Of a stretch of DNA of 64,000 bases, positions 8,122-17,035 are shown piece after piece. Position numbers and translations under genes: made by a program. How positions within the stretch are numbered: the first letter of the stretch is position 1; every line of letters starts with the position of its first letter. The DNA is from Enterococcus devriesei. Lineage in GTDB: Bacteria > Bacillota > Bacilli > Lactobacillales > Enterococcaceae. The stretch covers positions 1-64,000 of the forward strand of contig NZ_JXKM01000012.1 in NCBI RefSeq assembly GCF_001885905.1. Reading direction: 5' to 3'. The notes beneath the pieces were generated by a model, which was not told where the DNA came from, did no database searches, and saw only the letters and a program-made list of their open reading frames with translations.

Positions 8122-9183
8122 TTACTCGGGATTGACAGCTACGACAATTTTGTTGTAGGCAACTTCCCGCTTAAACATTTTAGGCAACACATCACTGAGC
8201 TCGGCTAATGAAATCTCATTACTCACCATCTCTTTGAATTTAATCCGGCTTTTAGACATTTCCTCTAGCGTCGCTTCCCAAGCACGGCCGGGATACGGCG
8301 CTGTGTAAGAATTCCATGAACCGGTGATGGTTAACTCCGCTCGCATAATTCGTTCCGCCTCTTGTTCAGATAAAGGTAAATCTTGGTGAGAAATCCCCAC
8401 CAATACGACGGTCCCGTGTTTTCGAGTGATTAATAGCGCTTGTTTTTGAGTAAATTTACTGCCGGCCGTTTCGATCACTACATGGACACCAAGACCCGTT
8501 TCTTCCTTGATGGCTGCTTCCAAGTCTTGTGTTTGACTATTGATCGTTACATCCGCTCCTAGTTTTTGGGCCAAGGCCAATTTTTCATCAAAAATATCAA
8601 CGGCGATCACTTTTTTCGCTCCAAATATTTTAGCGATCTGGATGGCGAACTGTCCGATTGGTCCACAGCCGAGAACGGCTACCGTATCGCCTACTTTCAT
8701 GTTTGAACGCTGCAAGGCATGCCAACTGATCGTCGCTGGTTCTACCCCAGCCGCAGACAATAGATCTAAATCTTCAGGCATCACTACACAATGCTCTTCC
8801 GGAACTTTAACGTATTCCGCGAAGGCGCCGTTGCTGCCGGTACCAATTATGTTATAATTATCACTAAGCCCGTATGATCCTTCTTTTGTATATTCGGAAT
8901 TAGGATCGGGGATCAATGGTGCGACTGCGATCTTGTCTCCGACTTGAACTTTAGTAATCTGTGATCCTACCCGATCAACGGTTCCACTAAATTCATGTCC
9001 TAAAATGAGCGGATACATTCTTGCACCATTTTCTAGGTTTGCGCGGGGCACATCTGAGCCACAGATCCCCGCGTAAGCTACTTTGACTAATACTTCATTT
9101 GCCTCAATTTCGGGAATATCCACTTCTTGCACTTCCAACACGCCAGGTTTTACTAACACACTTGCTTTCATCTTTTTTGTCAT
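8122..9183 (-). CDS. zinc-type polyol-phosphate dehydrogenase (GatD-like), lacking structural-zinc cysteines
   Basis: The 353-residue medium-chain dehydrogenase shows the catalytic zinc ligands in GICGSD and LGHEFSG, the later Glu in GVEPATISWHA, and the NAD site VAVLGCGPIGQF. It resembles galactitol-1-phosphate 5-dehydrogenase and related polyol dehydrogenases. Unlike most of these, the lobe after VAVAPLIP has no cysteine, so the structural zinc appears lost. It sits between EIIC and araD; with a PTS in front, the substrate should be a phosphorylated sugar alcohol. Whether it is a hexitol or a pentitol phosphate is not decided by sequence, though AraD points to a pentitol. Confidence 0.88.
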   Translation of the reverse strand: MTKKMKASVLVKPGVLEVQEVDIPEIEANEVLVKVAYAGICGSDVPRANLENGARMYPLILGHEFSGTVDRVGSQITKVQVGDKIAVAPLIPDPNSEYTKEGSYGLSDNYNIIGTGSNGAFAEYVKVPEEHCVVMPEDLDLLSAAGVEPATISWHALQRSNMKVGDTVAVLGCGPIGQFAIQIAKIFGAKKVIAVDIFDEKLALAQKLGADVTINSQTQDLEAAIKEETGLGVHVVIETAGSKFTQKQALLITRKHGTVVLVGISHQDLPLSEQEAERIMRAELTITGSWNSYTAPYPGRAWEATLEEMSKSRIKFKEMVSNEISLAELSDVLPKMFKREVAYNKIVVAVNPE

Positions 9184-9201
9184 CGTTCCATCTCCATTTT
9201 A

Positions 9202-10623
9202 TTAAGCTACCTTTGTCTTGGCTTCTGGTACTTCACCATTATTCTTAGCTGCTGAGCGTTCGATGTAGTCGTAAAAGGCTTCTTTATTTTTGCGGAACAA
9301 GAAGTAAACTACAAAGTAAGCAAGGATCGTCAAACCGATCCATAATGGATTTTGACTTAAAAAGGCCAAGAAAATCAGACCAAAGATTGGTTTTCCTAAA
9401 ATATTGAAACTGGTGACCATCAACGCACCCGCTGGTAAGGTTACACCGACTGTTTGAGCAATTTCCGTAAACATTGGCGCCGTATAAGAGCACATATACA
9501 ATCCTAAGCTGAACCAAATCACACCATTGATCAACGTCTTGGCGATATTACCGTTGGATAAGCAGACTAACGCTTGAACCATGTAAGGAATCGCTAGCAA
9601 ATCCACTACCGGTAACGTTTGGTTGCCTGGCAAGATCATTGCGATAAAGACCATAATCGGAATCAATAAGATCCCCGAAATCAAGGTTGCTGGCTCACCA
9701 TAACCAGTAGCATCATTCACGCCCAGATACCATTCCCGGCCTTCGTTATTGCCCCTTACATTTTTACTAGCCGCCTGTGAAATCGGATTGAAGGCTTGTG
9801 AGAAGATCCCCGCTACTTTCGGGAAGATCGCCATCACAGCGCTGGTTGCGATTGCTACTTCAGTAATTTGTCCCCAAGCAGATAATTCAGTCACATTGCT
9901 AAGATTTCCTAGAATTCCTAAAAACAACCCTAAGAACAAGCCCAGTGAAATCGGTTCGCCCAAGAAGCCTAATTTTTTCTGCAATCCCTGTGGGTTCAAC
10001 CGAACTTTATGCAGACCAAGCATGTTCCAAATCGGGTCCATCAACATCGCAAAAATTCCGGGCTCGATATTGTGCATCGCAATAATCGTACAATTGGGAT
10101 AATGATAATAACTGGACCATCTTCTAGCTAACATTTCAGATAACAACAAACTGTACATATTTAGCAAGCACATCAAGCCAACTGCTAAAATCATATTTCT
10201 AGTTGCCAGATACACCATTGACCCCCACACCATATAGGAATAATTGTTCCACAAGTCCGATGGTTGGAAAACATTGGTCCATTTCACTAAGAACAGTACT
10301 GTTTGTAATACCAAGGCGATCACTAGATAAATCATTCCGGCTTCGGTCGAGTAGGCCACTAAAGCTGTCGCCTGCCACCCTACATCGAAGGCTGGTAAAT
10401 TAATTCCCGTTTGATCGACCATTTGCTGAACGACTTTAGAAATAATCGGGGTGTATGAGTTCAAGATCAATGTGAAGCCCATCAGCCCCACCCCTGCGTA
10501 CAAGCCGGACAAGAAAGCTTTTTGCGTCTTAACCTTTAACACTTTTGCCACAACAAAAATCATTACCGGAACAAAGACTGCCGATCCAAACGTATCAAAC
10601 ACGCTTTTTAAGGTTTCTAACAT
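9202..10623 (-). CDS. PTS galactitol-family EIIC permease (module 1)
   Basis: This 473-residue polytopic protein begins MLETLKSVFDTFGSAVFVPVMIF and shows the family's repeated features: GVGLMGFTLILNS, the VYLATRNMILAVG region, the cytoplasmic PQGLQKKLGFLGEPISLG loop, GREWYLGVNDATGYGEPA and the late LPGNQTLPVVDL. These mark the EIIC-Gat superfamily that translocates galactitol and other polyols during phosphorylation. The length is similar to E. coli GatC, with an extended charged C-terminus. It follows EIIB and precedes the dehydrogenase, completing a IIA-IIB-IIC set. The substrate is unproven. Confidence 0.92.
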   Translation of the reverse strand: MLETLKSVFDTFGSAVFVPVMIFVVAKVLKVKTQKAFLSGLYAGVGLMGFTLILNSYTPIISKVVQQMVDQTGINLPAFDVGWQATALVAYSTEAGMIYLVIALVLQTVLFLVKWTNVFQPSDLWNNYSYMVWGSMVYLATRNMILAVGLMCLLNMYSLLLSEMLARRWSSYYHYPNCTIIAMHNIEPGIFAMLMDPIWNMLGLHKVRLNPQGLQKKLGFLGEPISLGLFLGLFLGILGNLSNVTELSAWGQITEVAIATSAVMAIFPKVAGIFSQAFNPISQAASKNVRGNNEGREWYLGVNDATGYGEPATLISGILLIPIMVFIAMILPGNQTLPVVDLLAIPYMVQALVCLSNGNIAKTLINGVIWFSLGLYMCSYTAPMFTEIAQTVGVTLPAGALMVTSFNILGKPIFGLIFLAFLSQNPLWIGLTILAYFVVYFLFRKNKEAFYDYIERSAAKNNGEVPEAKTKVA

Positions 10624-10697
10624 CTCATTACTCCTTTTTCGTTTTAATGTCTTTATTTTTGAAAAATCGATTGAACCCTCTTCAACTTAGTAAATGC

Positions 10698-11000
10698 CTA
10701 TTTTTCCAATGCCATTAGTACGCCATCTACTTCTTCCAAAAATTCATCTTCGCCGAAACCAGTCAAAAAGCCGATTGCATTCACAACTGGGATGCCATAA
10801 TCACCGTCAGGTAAAGGGCTCGTATAGGTGATAAAATCAAACTTGCCGGTTTTCGCTAATGATAGTGCCTCATTAGGGTTTGCTTCTGTCGTCGCTACTG
10901 CATAGCCCTTCTCCTCCAACGTTTCTCTTAATTTCTCCGCCACCATGGATGACGTCACGGTTCCTGACCCACAAACTGATAAAACATGATAATTTCTCAT
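10698..11000 (-). CDS. PTS galactitol-family EIIB (module 1)
   Basis: A 100-residue cytoplasmic phosphocarrier whose phosphorylated cysteine lies in LSVCGSGTVTSSMVAEKL (Cys10 with the chosen start). I prefer the ATG at 11000 because AGGAGG lies eight bases before it; an ATG two codons upstream is too close to that site. The motif PLPDGDYGIPVVNAIGFLTGFG is typical of EIIB-Gat. It sits between EIIA and EIIC, accepting phosphate from the neighbouring EIIA and passing it to the sugar in EIIC. Confidence 0.92.
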   Translation of the reverse strand: MRNYHVLSVCGSGTVTSSMVAEKLRETLEEKGYAVATTEANPNEALSLAKTGKFDFITYTSPLPDGDYGIPVVNAIGFLTGFGEDEFLEEVDGVLMALEK

Positions 11001-11015
11001 TTCCATTTCCTCCTT

Positions 11016-11474
11016 TTAGACACTTTCTAATTCCATTTTTGCAACAATCTCGTACATCTCAGTAGCTGACTTCGCCTTCTCCAATCTCTTTAACGTCTCG
11101 ACATCTTGAAATAAGCCCATTAATTTACTCAACATTTTCACTTGCCCATCTGGGTCTTCAACCGCCATCAAGATAACCAATGAAACAGGAACCACTTCCG
11201 TCGGGTCAATCATGGAATGAACAGCAATCGGTTCTTTTAAGGTGGCGATCGCTAAGACCGACTGATGAACATGAATGCGATCCGTATGGGGAATCGCGAT
11301 TCCATAATCACCCATTTTTAATCCCGTGGGAAAGCCTTTTTCCCTTTCCAGTACCGCTGAAACATAGGTCTCTTTAACATAGCCCAGTTCCTCCATGCGG
11401 GTTCCTAGAAAAGTAATCATTTCTTGGTAATCTTGTGGTTTTAACTTGCTAAAAAGCAACTCGCGTTTGATCAC
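11016..11474 (-). CDS. PTS fructose/mannitol-type EIIA (GatA-like, module 1)
   Basis: The 152-residue phosphocarrier has the active histidine in GIAIPHTDRIHVH (His63), preceded by REKGFPTGLKMGDY, the family signature of the EIIA-2 domain. It receives phosphate from HPr. It is the first gene of the operon that runs leftward to 5172, with AGGAGGGAT before its ATG. The PRD activator gene at 11764-13857 is upstream in the same orientation, separated by 289 bp that include repeat copy B. Confidence 0.92.
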   Translation of the reverse strand: MIKRELLFSKLKPQDYQEMITFLGTRMEELGYVKETYVSAVLEREKGFPTGLKMGDYGIAIPHTDRIHVHQSVLAIATLKEPIAVHSMIDPTEVVPVSLVILMAVEDPDGQVKMLSKLMGLFQDVETLKRLEKAKSATEMYEIVAKMELESV

Positions 11475-11652
11475 TCTATCCCTCCTACTCTATCTCTTTA
11501 TTGCTTCTTGCTAATCAAAAGATAGCACGGAACCGCTTTCTTTTAAATTTCTTTTGAACTCATTTTTTACTGAACCGATTCCGGAACACTTGGATGACTT
11601 GCTGAAAACATTGATTACACAAGCTTTTTAACTCCTGTTTTCTATGCAAAAA

Positions 11653-11753
11653 AAGAGCTGGGACATTAATATAGTCCCAACTCTTTTTACGGATAAACAG
11701 TGGTCCAGAAGTAGCTTCTTCGGAAATAAGCCGAACACTTCTGGCCCAACCGC
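11653..11753 (-). repeat. repeat family 1, copy B, fused to the terminator of the PRD regulator
   Basis: Starting 11 bp after the regulator stop and read on the minus strand, this copy has an imperfect hairpin (CCAGAAGT...ACTTCTGG) around CTTATTTCCGAAGAAG, then CACTGTTTATCCGTAAAA, then a terminator stem (AGAGTTGGGAC with GTCCCAGCTCT) and a T7 run. The same order is seen in copies A and C. The stem also has Ts on the plus strand, so it could end transcription both ways. The rest of the 11475-11763 gap holds no gene I can support. Confidence 0.88.
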
Positions 11754-11763
11754 CTAATGGATT

Positions 11764-13857
11764 CTATTTTTTCTTGCTCTCCTCAATGATTGCTAAAATA
11801 GCTTGCTTGTTTTTCGCTTGATCCAATCGTTCAATTATTTTAGGATCGCTGGCGATTTTCAGCAACTGCATCATTGGTTGGATATGCTGCTTGCGATCAG
11901 TCGCGGAAATAACCACCACATAGTAATATCGCTGGTTTTGACTGACAAAGCCTTGAGTAATCTTCGCAAAGCACATACCTAAACTCCGAGCGCCATGCTC
12001 TGGAACAGTGTGAGGGATGACGATTCGATTTCCTAATAAAATACTTGGCGTTACTTCAGGAAATTGCGCTTCAAGCTGGGCCAAATAGCCTGGTTCAACG
12101 ATCCCTCGCTCAATTAGATTTTCTGTCGTTAGCCGCAATACCTGGGGCCAATCCAACGCCTCGTCTAAAATCAAGATACTCTCTGCGTTTACGACATCGG
12201 CTAAGTTCAATTTCATTTCATTAGTCAATACCTCTTGATCCTGAATCTGAAAAATTGAGTTGTAGGAGATCATCAATTCTTTACGAATCTTTTCTTCAAT
12301 CTCTGTATCCATTGGTAAATGCTTTTTAACAATCGCCAAAATATGATCTGGCTGCAATTTATAGCTGTCGATTTTGTAAATCAACTGAATGACTTCATTT
12401 ACAATCAACGTCTTATTCATACTGGAAAGATCATTCCCTACTACGATTACGGGAAGCTGGGTCTCTAAAGGATTCGTCGAAAAAATCAGTTGGACATCTA
12501 GTTCTCGTTCCTTTTCATAAAACTCTCTAATCGAAAAAGAGCTGACAAAATGAATCATCGGAAACCAATTATCTAGGGTGTTTTCCAATAATTTCGAGCT
12601 GATGATGCCATTGGGACAAACGACCGCCGCCTTGACCACCGTATTATCCAAATTAATGGGCTTCTCCTTTTGCATGTAGGCTCCGATAAACATCGTAATT
12701 AAATAAATCTCGTCATTCGGAATCCGTTCTTCAAAAAATTCTTCCAAGGGAGCAATGGATGATTTTACGATAAAGAACAGCGGGTCCAGTTGATGCTTCA
12801 CCATATCCGTTATCGTATAATCCGAAGTCAAACCATAACGGATCCGATAATAGGCCGGAGTCAAATGCAGTGCTAGATTCTCAATCAACTGTGTCTTATC
12901 GTTTAATTGGATGATTGTATTCTTTTCTAAAACCGTAATAAAAGCTTCAATCTGCTTCCGTAAAGCATCTGTATTAAGAGAGAAAGTATTACTTAAGTCA
13001 GTGATCTTTAGAGAAAGCATATACAAACATAAGTAAAGATGCTCCGTATACGATTTAGGCAGTTTCTTTTGACCTGCCAGTACTTTAACGATCGCAGCAT
13101 ATTCGTTGGTATCCATGATTTCCTTAGCTAAAAGTCCAAAACGCTGCTCAATGTAATGTCGGTTTTGAACTCGCCGATTCAGTAAGACCAAAAAATAAGG
13201 AGCTGTTTGGATACGATTATCTGTGTATTGTACATGTAGCTCAGCCTCGACTTGTTGTAAGACATCCCGCTGATGATTCACCTCTACTGAAGCAACCGAT
13301 AAGTACTTTTCAAAAATTACCCGATTATAGATAGACTCCATCACCTGATCCGTCACTCCTAAGATCAGTCCACGAATAATTTCTTCATTTCCACGGAAAT
13401 AATAGCCTTCCTTTCGAGAATAATCAATCGTCAGTTTGTATTTTCTTAATTGCTGCTTCAACTTTTTGATGTCAGAAATAATCGTATTCTTACTCACTTC
13501 CAAACTCTCTGAAAAATGGTAAAGAGAAAGATAGTCCGCTGAAAAAATCAATAGTAAAATAACTAGTAAGCGATGCTCCTCATCCAAATAACTAGTCTCA
13601 TCTGCCTTCAGCTGACTTTCATTATTCATGATTCCGGAAAAGGCATCCACAACCTTCGTATCGACAATAAAGCTGCCATTCCGTGATCGAATAATTGGCG
13701 GGTATTGATTCCCACGGAGGTATTCATTGATTTTCTTCACTGCATAATCCAATTGATTCCGGGTCAAAGCATACTTTTCTAAGAGTTCCTTTGAAGATAT
13801 CTTTACTGTTGAGGCCACCGCTTGTAAAATTTGTACACTGCGATTATCTAACTCCAT
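11764..13857 (-). CDS. PRD-containing PTS-controlled transcriptional activator (MtlR/LicR type), module 1
   Basis: A 697-residue regulator. Residues 1-75 form a winged helix-turn-helix (SSKELLEKYALTRNQLDYAVKKINEYL), a second HTH lies near residues 95-160, and two PRD domains follow at about 180-400 (LALHLTPAYYRIRYG contains a PRD histidine). An EIIB-Gat-like domain with Cys in AVVCPNGIISSKLLENTL lies near 410-430, and a C-terminal EIIA-like domain has His in NRIVIPHTVPEHG. This order matches DNA-binding activators such as MtlR and LicR rather than RNA-binding BglG antiterminators. It should activate the adjacent polyol operon, with activity set by PTS phosphorylation. Confidence 0.92.
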   Translation of the reverse strand: MELDNRSVQILQAVASTVKISSKELLEKYALTRNQLDYAVKKINEYLRGNQYPPIIRSRNGSFIVDTKVVDAFSGIMNNESQLKADETSYLDEEHRLLVILLLIFSADYLSLYHFSESLEVSKNTIISDIKKLKQQLRKYKLTIDYSRKEGYYFRGNEEIIRGLILGVTDQVMESIYNRVIFEKYLSVASVEVNHQRDVLQQVEAELHVQYTDNRIQTAPYFLVLLNRRVQNRHYIEQRFGLLAKEIMDTNEYAAIVKVLAGQKKLPKSYTEHLYLCLYMLSLKITDLSNTFSLNTDALRKQIEAFITVLEKNTIIQLNDKTQLIENLALHLTPAYYRIRYGLTSDYTITDMVKHQLDPLFFIVKSSIAPLEEFFEERIPNDEIYLITMFIGAYMQKEKPINLDNTVVKAAVVCPNGIISSKLLENTLDNWFPMIHFVSSFSIREFYEKERELDVQLIFSTNPLETQLPVIVVGNDLSSMNKTLIVNEVIQLIYKIDSYKLQPDHILAIVKKHLPMDTEIEEKIRKELMISYNSIFQIQDQEVLTNEMKLNLADVVNAESILILDEALDWPQVLRLTTENLIERGIVEPGYLAQLEAQFPEVTPSILLGNRIVIPHTVPEHGARSLGMCFAKITQGFVSQNQRYYYVVVISATDRKQHIQPMMQLLKIASDPKIIERLDQAKNKQAILAIIEESKKK

Positions 13858-13940
13858 TGGCTATCCTCCTATCCAATTTTTCTTTTAGTCTAGCTTGAAT
13901 GTTAAGAATAGTAAACGGTTTCTTTTTCGCGCAGATACTT

Positions 13941-13964
13941 AAAATAACGATGTTTCGTTATTTT
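13941..13964 (-). terminator. stem-loop downstream of the 126-residue orphan gene
   Basis: A perfect 10-bp stem (13941-13950 with 13955-13964) with a four-base loop lies just after the stop of the gene at 13972-14352. On the minus strand it ends in TTATTTT, a weak T-run. It may end that transcript before the regulator gene begins. Confidence 0.6.
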
Positions 13965-13971
13965 TAACGAT

Positions 13972-14352
13972 TTACGGAACGGTCCCATAATACCTTATTT
14001 CTCGATAAATTTTTTGAATGATTACTGTTTTCCAATTACGAAACACTAGCTGCTTGCTAAAAATGTGTAGCAGTAACAATGCCCATTCTGCCAAGGAAAA
14101 ATACTCTCGGAAATAGTAAAAATAGCGTTTCATACTGCTTGTGGGTGCATCTATATAAAGTGTACGAATCAATTCGCGGCACGGGGTCTTAAGCGCTTCT
14201 TTCCCTAATTGGTCACGAATCTGCAATACACGAACCAGCTTGATCACGCAGTTTTTATTTTTGCTGACTTGGTAATACAACGTAATTCTTTTTTCCAACG
14301 TTTGGGGCTTTAAGCTAAATAACTGCTTCGCTGTAAATGGATGTTCCTGCAT
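13972..14352 (-). CDS. unrecognised basic 126-residue protein
   Basis: I do not recognise this protein. It starts MQEHPFTAKQLFSLKPQTLEKR at an ATG with GGCGGTGA about seven bases upstream; an ATG nine codons earlier lacks such a site. It is rich in Lys, Arg and Tyr, has a hydrophobic stretch (LAEWALLLLHIF) near residues 84-95, and ends in IYREIRYYGTVP. It sits between the two PTS modules, with its own terminator-like stem downstream. It could be a remnant of a larger regulator or a genuine small protein; coding is not certain. Confidence 0.5.
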   Translation of the reverse strand: MQEHPFTAKQLFSLKPQTLEKRITLYYQVSKNKNCVIKLVRVLQIRDQLGKEALKTPCRELIRTLYIDAPTSSMKRYFYYFREYFSLAEWALLLLHIFSKQLVFRNWKTVIIQKIYREIRYYGTVP

Positions 14353-14490
14353 AGTCGTCACCGCCTTTTTTCTCTTCATTAGTATTAACGAAAGTTTTCA
14401 GGCAAATGCGTACCTTTTTTATTTTTTTAAACGTTCAAAAATAATTTTTGATTTATTTAGTCGATACTTGTACCGAAAAAAAATTGCAAC

Positions 14491-14596
14491 AAAAAAGGAA
14501 CTGGGACATTCATTTGTCTCAGTTCCTATTCACGTATAAACAGTGGAACAGAAGTAGCTTCTTCGGAAATAAGTTGAACACTTCTGTCCCAATCTC
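14491..14596 (-). repeat. repeat family 1, copy C, fused to the terminator of module 2
   Basis: Read on the minus strand it starts GATTGGGACAGAAGTGTTC 12 bp past the dehydrogenase stop. It forms an 11-bp hairpin (GGGACAGAAGT with ACTTCTGTTCC, one wobble) around CTTATTTCCGAAGAAG, then has CACTGTTTATACGTGAA, then a terminator stem (AGGAACTGAGAC with GTCCCAGTTCCT) and a T6 run. It closes the second polyol operon. Confidence 0.9.
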
Positions 14597-14607
14597 TTTC
14601 CTTACTT

Positions 14608-15666
14608 TTAAAATTCTCCCGGATTCGACTCAATCATGACTTTGATCTCGTTGCCTTCCATCACTTTATCAAAGGCTGTCCGCCATTCTTCCAACGGGTA
14701 TTTTTTCGTAATCATCTCATCGATATTAATCGCACCTTTAGCCAATAAATGAATCGCGATCGGCCAATCATAAGGATTTTGTGAGCGGCTGCCAATGTAT
14801 TGGATCTCACGTTGAATGATCGACTCCGTATCAAGATCCACCATTTTGTTGGCAAAAAGCCCGACTTGTACGAATTGACCTTGCTTCCGAATCAACGGCA
14901 GGCTAGCGTTAACTGCCGGCACGGCACCCGAAGCATCATAAACTTTATCGACGCCGTAGCCATCGGTCACTTCGTTGACCACCGCTGCTAAATCTTCCTT
15001 CATTGTATCCACAATGATATCCGCACCGAGTTTCTTTGCCAATTCCAAACGATGGGCATCTTTTGTTATCCCAGTCATAATAACGAAGGCACCGATTTCC
15101 TTAGCGATCTGCAGTAAAAACAAGCCGATTGGTCCAGGCCCCATGATAATGATCGTATCCCGTAATTCCAAGTGACTCTTCTGATACATCGCATGAACAC
15201 AACAAGCCAAGGGTTCACTCATAGCCGCACCTTCAAAACTTAAATGATCCGGTAAAAGATGGATACTTTCTTCGCGAGCTAAGACATAATTTGCCATACT
15301 ACCATTTTGCTGCGTACCAATTCCTTTACGATGAGGACATAAATTGTATTGTTTTTCTTTACAGTAATCACATTCGCCACAGACATAGAACGTTGTTTCG
15401 CTAGTTACTCGATCGCCTACTTTGACTTTTGTGACCTTTTCTCCGACTTCAACGACTTCACCAGAAAATTCATGACCTAAGACAACCGGTGTCGTTGGAT
15501 TTTTATATTCACCTTTAAAGGTATGGATGTCTGACCCACAGATACCGGTATACGCAACTTTGATTAGTACTTTGTCGTCTGCTGCCTCTGGTACTGGTAA
15601 GTCGATAAATTCCATTTGGTCATAACCGGGCGCTTGTTTCGAGACGCCCTTCATCATTTTACTCAT
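14608..15666 (-). CDS. zinc-dependent polyol (phosphate) dehydrogenase, module 2
   Basis: The 352-residue medium-chain dehydrogenase has catalytic zinc ligands in GICGSDIH and LGHEFSG, a full set of structural-zinc cysteines in YVCGECDYCKEKQYNLC, and the nucleotide site IIMGPGPIGLF. It belongs to the sorbitol/xylitol/galactitol-phosphate dehydrogenase group. It is the last gene of a IIA-IIB-IIC-dehydrogenase operon, so the substrate should be the phosphorylated polyol made by the PTS just upstream. It is a paralogue of the dehydrogenase at 8122-9183, which has lost the structural cysteines. Confidence 0.9.
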   Translation of the reverse strand: MSKMMKGVSKQAPGYDQMEFIDLPVPEAADDKVLIKVAYTGICGSDIHTFKGEYKNPTTPVVLGHEFSGEVVEVGEKVTKVKVGDRVTSETTFYVCGECDYCKEKQYNLCPHRKGIGTQQNGSMANYVLAREESIHLLPDHLSFEGAAMSEPLACCVHAMYQKSHLELRDTIIIMGPGPIGLFLLQIAKEIGAFVIMTGITKDAHRLELAKKLGADIIVDTMKEDLAAVVNEVTDGYGVDKVYDASGAVPAVNASLPLIRKQGQFVQVGLFANKMVDLDTESIIQREIQYIGSRSQNPYDWPIAIHLLAKGAINIDEMITKKYPLEEWRTAFDKVMEGNEIKVMIESNPGEF

Positions 15667-15679
15667 TTCAATAAGCCCC

Positions 15680-16948
15680 CTACATTACTTGTGCAACTAA
15701 TTCTGAGAATTTCAAGAAGATCCATTTTAAGAAGTTTCCGCCGGTATCTAAGTTGGTGATTTCAGCAGCGCCTTCTGGGAATTTGACGATTCCTTGAGCC
15801 ATTTCCGTAATAACTGGCGCAAAGTTCGTTGCCATCAATAACGCTGCTGCCATAACGACGGTCAATGAAATAACTGAGTGTAAAATATTTCCCTTACGAC
15901 TTGGCACCACCAACGCTGCGAAGAATGGAATTGTTGCTAAGTCACCAAAAGGTAAGACACGGTTTCCTGGTAAAATGACCGCTAAGAATAAAGTGATCGG
16001 TACCATCAACAGACCTGTAGATAAGGCCGCCGGGGAACCTGTTGCTAAAGCGGCATCCATTCCTAGATAGATTTCGCGATCGCCGTAACGACTTTGTAGC
16101 AGTTTTTGCGCGCCTTCTTGGATCGGAATCAAACCTTCCATCAAGATTTTAACCATCCGTGGCATTAAGAACATCACACCACCCATGTTCATTCCGATTT
16201 GCAGAATGCCAATCAGATCGTAGCCCCCTAATAAACCTAAGAACATCCCGATAATAATCCCCATGATCATCGGTTCGCCGAAAATACCAAAGCGTTTTTG
16301 AATCGTTTCTGGTTTTACATCTAATTTATTGATACCAGGGATTTTATCTACTAACCAACCAACTGGTAATGCTAAAATGGCGTATCCTTGCGCTGACCCA
16401 GTCGTGATACTGATCCCTTCTAAACCATAATATTCTTGGACTTTTGGTGCGGTTTTGTCAGCGATGATTTGGATGATGATCGTAAACAAGATCCCGCACA
16501 GGATGCCAAAGAAAAAACTTTTTGTTACAATATAACCAGTTGCTGCCACAGAACTAACATGCCAGTAGTTCCAGATATCGATATTTAATGTTTTGGTCCG
16601 GTTCAACGCCAACATAATTAAATTCACGATTAAAATCACTGGAATCATCACAGCCGCGATTGGTTGCGCCCAAGTCCCGGCTGAGACTGCTGGCCAGCCA
16701 GCATCAATGATCGTTAGATTCAAACCGAATCGCTCAACCATCGCCTGCGCAGCGGGACCAACATTGGTGGTCAAGACGGTAATGACCAAGTTGATCCCGA
16801 TCATTCCAATCCCTACTGTAATCCCCGAAATAATTGCTTTTTTGACTGACACTCTAAAAATGAGTCCAACGATAAAAATAATGATCGGCAACATCACACT
16901 GGGTCCGGCACCTAAAATACTCTGTACCACATCCATTAAACCATCCAT
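15680..16948 (-). CDS. PTS galactitol-family EIIC permease (module 2)
   Basis: A 422-residue polytopic membrane protein starting MDGLMDVVQSILGAGPSVMLPIIIFIVG. It has the EIIC-Gat hallmarks GIGMIGINLVI, the charged loop LDVKPETIQKRFGIFGEPMIMG, DREIYLGMDAALATGSPAALS and VILPGNRVLPFGDL. It is clearly paralogous to the EIIC at 9202-10623 but shorter at the C-terminus. AGGAGG precedes the start. Together with the adjacent EIIA and EIIB it forms a complete transporter for an unidentified polyol. Confidence 0.92.
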   Translation of the reverse strand: MDGLMDVVQSILGAGPSVMLPIIIFIVGLIFRVSVKKAIISGITVGIGMIGINLVITVLTTNVGPAAQAMVERFGLNLTIIDAGWPAVSAGTWAQPIAAVMIPVILIVNLIMLALNRTKTLNIDIWNYWHVSSVAATGYIVTKSFFFGILCGILFTIIIQIIADKTAPKVQEYYGLEGISITTGSAQGYAILALPVGWLVDKIPGINKLDVKPETIQKRFGIFGEPMIMGIIIGMFLGLLGGYDLIGILQIGMNMGGVMFLMPRMVKILMEGLIPIQEGAQKLLQSRYGDREIYLGMDAALATGSPAALSTGLLMVPITLFLAVILPGNRVLPFGDLATIPFFAALVVPSRKGNILHSVISLTVVMAAALLMATNFAPVITEMAQGIVKFPEGAAEITNLDTGGNFLKWIFLKFSELVAQVM

Positions 16949-17002
16949 ACATTTTTCCTCCTATGCTATAAATTAATTTTTTTGAACCTGTTTTTAAGCC
17001 GC

Positions 17003-17029
17003 AATTTCCCACGTTAAACGTGAGAAATT
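17003..17029. other. intra-operon stem-loop between EIIB and EIIC of module 2
   Basis: AATTTC and CACGT pair with ACGTG and GAAATT around a single mismatch and a three-base loop, in the 87-bp gap between the EIIB stop and the EIIC start. There is no T-run, so it is more likely an mRNA processing or stability element than a terminator. Confidence 0.45.
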
Positions 17030-17035
17030 ACTCGT

